A DNA stretch of 35,147 bases from Kiritimatiellia bacterium (GTDB taxonomy: Bacteria; Verrucomicrobiota; Kiritimatiellia; RFP12; JAAYLN01). The position numbers and the translations under genes were made by a program. Each line of letters starts with the position of its first letter. The stretch's first letter is position 1. The DNA lies in assembly GCA_017458965.1 (NCBI GenBank), contig JAFSZJ010000074.1, positions 1-35,147 of the forward strand, in the 5' to 3' direction. The notes under the pieces are model-generated. The model had not been told where the DNA came from, did not search any database, and worked only from the letters and a program-made list of their open reading frames with translations. Shown here in pieces: positions 32,614-35,147 of the stretch.

Positions 32614-33786
32614 ATGGCCGAGCAGAAACGCGACTACTACGAGGTGCTTGGCGTCCCCCGCGACGCATCGGCCGACGATATCAAGAAGGCCTATCGCAAA
32701 CTCGCGATGAAGTACCACCCCGACCGCAACCAAGGCGACAAGGACGCGGCCGAGAAGTTCAAGGAGGCCTCCGAGGCATACGAGGTCCTCTCCAACGCCG
32801 AGAAGCGCCAACGCTACGACCAGTTCGGCCATGCTGGGACGAATTTCGGTCCTGGCGGCTTCGATTTCGGGCGCGACTTCACCGGCGGCGCGGAGTTCGC
32901 CGACATCCTGGGCTCGCTCTTCAGCGGCGGCTTCGGGGATTTGTTCGGCCGTTCGCGCCAGCGCCAGAATCCCAACGCGCCGCAGCGCGGCGGCGACCTC
33001 CGCTTCGACATGGAGATCGACCTAGAGGAGGCGATGTTCGGCGCGAGCCGCGATGTCGAGCTGCCAATCGGCGAGGATTGCGAGGAGTGCGGCGGCACCG
33101 GCGCCGCCAAAGGCACCAAGCGCGAAACCTGCCGCCAGTGCGGCGGACGAGGCGTCGTCACGACCAGCAACGGCTTCTTCCAGCTTCAGCAGACCTGCCC
33201 CGTCTGCCACGGCGAGGGGACGATGATCACCAATCCCTGCCATGCGTGCGGCGGCACGGGCCGCACACGCAAGCGCCGCAAGATCACGCTCACCATCCCC
33301 AAGGGCGTCGATACCGGATCGCGGCTGCGCCTTTCTGGCAAGGGCGAGAAGGGCCAGCGCGGCGGCGAGCCGGGCGACCTGTACGTCGTCGTCCATGTCC
33401 GCGACCACAACGTCTTCGAGCGCAACGATTCCGACCTCGTCTGCCAGGTGGCCGTACCGCCGCACATCGCAGCGCTTGGCGGCCTTGTGCAGGTGCCCAC
33501 GCCCGATGGCGAGGCTTCGCTCAAGATCCAGCCCGGCACCCAGGGTGGCAAGGTCTATCGTCTGCGCGGCAAGGGCATACCCAACCTTCGCGGGGATGTC
33601 GGCGACCTCCTCGTCAGGATCGAGATCGAGGTTCCCCAGGACCTTTCCTCGTCGCAGCGCAAGGCGCTTGAGCATTTCGGCAAGTCCTGCTCCGAAAGCA
33701 ACTTCCCGATCGGGAAGCGGATGAAAAAGGACGTCGCGGACTTCATGGAGCGGCGCAAGGCGCTTCTTGAGGCCCAGAAGAAATAG
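32614..33786 (+). CDS. dnaJ: Chaperone DnaJ
   Basis: DnaJ (Hsp40) delivers unfolded clients to DnaK and stimulates its ATPase. The 390-residue protein has the J-domain with HPD in MKYHPDRN, a Gly/Phe-rich segment with FGPGGFDFG, and four complete CxxCxGxG zinc motifs ([32 protein letters not shown]), followed by the C-terminal client-binding domains ([23 protein letters not shown]). GGAGG lies 7 nt upstream in the grpE end. It is followed by rsmE after a single base. Confidence 0.98.
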   Translation: MAEQKRDYYEVLGVPRDASADDIKKAYRKLAMKYHPDRNQGDKDAAEKFKEASEAYEVLSNAEKRQRYDQFGHAGTNFGPGGFDFGRDFTGGAEFADILGSLFSGGFGDLFGRSRQRQNPNAPQRGGDLRFDMEIDLEEAMFGASRDVELPIGEDCEECGGTGAAKGTKRETCRQCGGRGVVTTSNGFFQLQQTCPVCHGEGTMITNPCHACGGTGRTRKRRKITLTIPKGVDTGSRLRLSGKGEKGQRGGEPGDLYVVVHVRDHNVFERNDSDLVCQVAVPPHIAALGGLVQVPTPDGEASLKIQPGTQGGKVYRLRGKGIPNLRGDVGDLLVRIEIEVPQDLSSSQRKALEHFGKSCSESNFPIGKRMKKDVADFMERRKALLEAQKK

Positions 33787-33787
33787 C

Positions 33788-34558
33788 GTGCACAGACACC
33801 TCGTCACAACGGACGCAATCAGCGCCGGGCGCATCACGCTCGACCGCTCCGAGGCGCGTCACTTCGCGACAGTGCTGCGGCTCGGCGCCGGCGACGACGT
33901 GGAGCTCTTCGACGGCAAGGGTTCGACGGCGCGGTTCCGCATCGTGGCATCCGAGCGCTCTTCGATGACGCTTGAGCGGCAGGGCGACGCCAGGCTCACG
34001 CCTCCGCCGCAATGCCGGCTAATCCTCGGCGCATGCATCAGCAAGGGGAAGCGGATGGACTGGACGATCGAGAAGGCCGTGGAGCTTGGCGCGGCGGAGA
34101 TCATACCGATAGCCTCCCGCTTCTCGGTGGTCCGCGTCGCGGACGACGAGGCCAAGCGTGAACGCTGGGAGCGCATAGCCATCGACGCCGCGAGACAGTC
34201 GTCCGCCGCGTATCTCCCCGAGATCACTGAGCCGATGTCCTTCGACGACGCCATGGCGCGCATAGACGACGGCGATCCGGGCACCGCGATCTTCGCCGGA
34301 GCCCTCCAGCCCGACGCCATCCCGTTACGTGACGCCATCGCCGCCCGCCGCGCCCTCCCCTGCCCCGTCAGACGCGCCGCGTGGCTCGTCGGCCCCGAAG
34401 GCGACTTCTCGCCCGAGGAATATGCGGAAATGCGCCGCCGCTCCTTCAACTTCGTCTCTCTTGGCGACACCGTGCTCCGCACGGAGACGGCCGCCATATA
34501 CGGTCTCTGCGTCCTTGGCGCGGAATACCTAGTAAAGTCTTCAGGAGCAAACTCATGA
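33788..34558 (+). CDS. rsmE: 16S rRNA (uracil-1498-N3)-methyltransferase RsmE
   Basis: RsmE methylates U1498 of 16S rRNA in the 30S subunit, using SAM. The protein is 256 residues with an N-terminal PUA-like domain (HLVTTDAI...RHFATVLRL) and a C-terminal SPOUT fold with trefoil-knot motifs LVGPEGDFSPEEYA and VSLGDTVLRTETAA. The start is a GTG at 33788, one base after the dnaJ stop; an in-frame ATG at 33767 inside dnaJ is less likely. A dnaJ-rsmE neighbourhood is common in bacteria. The stop overlaps the next gene as ATGA. Confidence 0.93.
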   Translation: MHRHLVTTDAISAGRITLDRSEARHFATVLRLGAGDDVELFDGKGSTARFRIVASERSSMTLERQGDARLTPPPQCRLILGACISKGKRMDWTIEKAVELGAAEIIPIASRFSVVRVADDEAKRERWERIAIDAARQSSAAYLPEITEPMSFDDAMARIDDGDPGTAIFAGALQPDAIPLRDAIAARRALPCPVRRAAWLVGPEGDFSPEEYAEMRRRSFNFVSLGDTVLRTETAAIYGLCVLGAEYLVKSSGANS

Positions 34559-35085
34559 TCAAGCTCATACAGAACGCCCTCACCATCCGGAAGGGATCGG
34601 TCAACTTCATGGACCAGAACGGTGTCGTGATCGGCTTCAATCCGAGGCCGGACGGCAACCCGCTCTCCTTCTACGTCTATTCGCGGAACGGCGACCTAGT
34701 CGATACCGGAGACACCTTCATCGAGCAGTACCTGGACGGCGTCCCCTACCATTTCGGCAACGACGGGCACATCATAAAGCACGGCGTGACCTCGGAGGAG
34801 GAGGACAAGCTCATAATCACCCTCGTCCCAGACGATGGCGGAGATCCGCTCACGCTACAGATCGTCTGCATGAACAGCCTCTACTACACCGCGAATTTCG
34901 TCCTCTCGGACAAGGACAGGGTCGCATTCCGCAAGCCGAGCCGCCCCACCGACGCCGAATCGGCGCGCGACTGGCAGCTCGCCGAGATCAACCACGCCAT
35001 GGACGAGCTCGTCCACGCCCGCGAGCAAGTATCGAAGGCCCTCGCCGACCTCGACCTCATCAAGCAGAAGCTGCTGGCAAGATGA
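34555..35085 (+). CDS. Unknown protein, last gene of the grpE-dnaJ-rsmE operon
   Basis: This 176-residue protein has no recognised family. It starts MIKLIQNALTIRKGSVNF and has a beta-rich N-terminal two thirds (FYVYSRNGDLVDTGDTF, GVPYHFGNDGHIIKHGV, DKLIITLVPDDGGDPLTL) and a C-terminal helix likely to form a coiled coil (about residues 135-175, ending ADLDLIKQKLLAR). There is no signal peptide or membrane segment, so it is probably cytoplasmic. The ATG overlaps the rsmE stop as ATGA and has AGGAG 7 nt upstream. Its position and coupling imply co-expression with protein-quality and ribosome genes, but its role is unknown. Confidence 0.8.
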   Translation: MIKLIQNALTIRKGSVNFMDQNGVVIGFNPRPDGNPLSFYVYSRNGDLVDTGDTFIEQYLDGVPYHFGNDGHIIKHGVTSEEEDKLIITLVPDDGGDPLTLQIVCMNSLYYTANFVLSDKDRVAFRKPSRPTDAESARDWQLAEINHAMDELVHAREQVSKALADLDLIKQKLLAR

Positions 35086-35147
35086 TAGATAGTAGATAGC
35101 AGATAGCAGATAGCAGATAATAGATAATAGATAATAGATAATGGATA
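35086..35147. repeat. Heptanucleotide repeat tract E (8.9 units, runs off window)
   Basis: Units in exact phase directly after the TGA stop: TAGATAG, TAGATAG, CAGATAG, CAGATAG, CAGATAA, TAGATAA, TAGATAA, TAGATAA, TGGATA. It is AT-rich and related to the first units of tract A at the left end of the window. With a 7-bp unit containing TAG or TAA, stops appear in all three plus frames. Confidence 0.92.

Overview
This is a 35 kb GC-rich, densely coded bacterial chromosome segment with no phage or plasmid backbone. Housekeeping genes (mutS, ruvB, ybeY, fusA, grpE-dnaJ, rsmE, a tRNA-Tyr) are mixed with sugar and glycan genes (rhaA, a clan GH-A-like hydrolase), two beta-lactamase-fold serine hydrolases, a HydG-type radical SAM enzyme and large surface proteins. 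Together with many dispersed repeats, this fits an anaerobic, gut-type member of the Verrucomicrobiota/Kiritimatiellota/Lentisphaerota group. That placement is an inference from gene content; the window has no rRNA marker.

Layout. 1-2.6 kb: a heptamer repeat tract and mutS. 2.6-6.8 kb, minus strand: a tight apparent operon rhaA-ruvB-(7TM-HD phosphohydrolase)-ybeY. 6.9-8.6 kb: a secreted hydrolase diverging from rhaA. 8.9-13.1 kb, minus: a three-gene operon of exported proteins (a small secreted protein, a 967-residue membrane-anchored protein with calcium-binding TSP3 repeats and a terminal HExxH motif, and a small secreted protein with a TIMP/netrin-like sequence pattern). 13.1-15.6 kb, minus: a stand-alone type IIG-like restriction-modification enzyme. 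16.0-18.1 kb: a secreted serine hydrolase. 18.14-18.66 kb: a gene-free interval with a candidate structured RNA and an inverted pair of REP-like palindromes. 18.7-21.7 kb, minus: HydG homologue and a second serine hydrolase. 21.8-24.1 kb: a complete tyrosine recombinase, a strong palindrome and an N-terminally truncated outer-membrane barrel. 24.3-28.9 kb, minus: ABC-F ATPase, metallophosphoesterase, EF-G. 29.2-31.6 kb, minus: a LemA and partner-protein operon preceded (on the plus map) by a five-unit 31-bp REP-like array. 31.8-35.1 kb, plus: tRNA-Tyr with terminator, then grpE-dnaJ-rsmE and an unknown gene, ending in another heptamer tract.

Most notable. (1) At least five arrays with exactly 7-bp period but different units; one lies inside a coding sequence and another contains a gene's stop codon. 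The unit that would create an in-frame stop inside the coding array is the one that is mutated. (2) A REP-like palindrome with a GGAG head, in tandem and in inverted (REPIN-like) form, with a compensatory stem change. (3) A HydG homologue whose C-terminal CxxC...C cluster motif has Gly in place of the middle Cys. (4) A TIMP-like secreted protein encoded next to an HExxH surface protein. (5) A promoter-led, terminator-like-ended structured RNA candidate at 18.2-18.45 kb. All function calls rest on reading motifs and family resemblance by eye; no searches were run.
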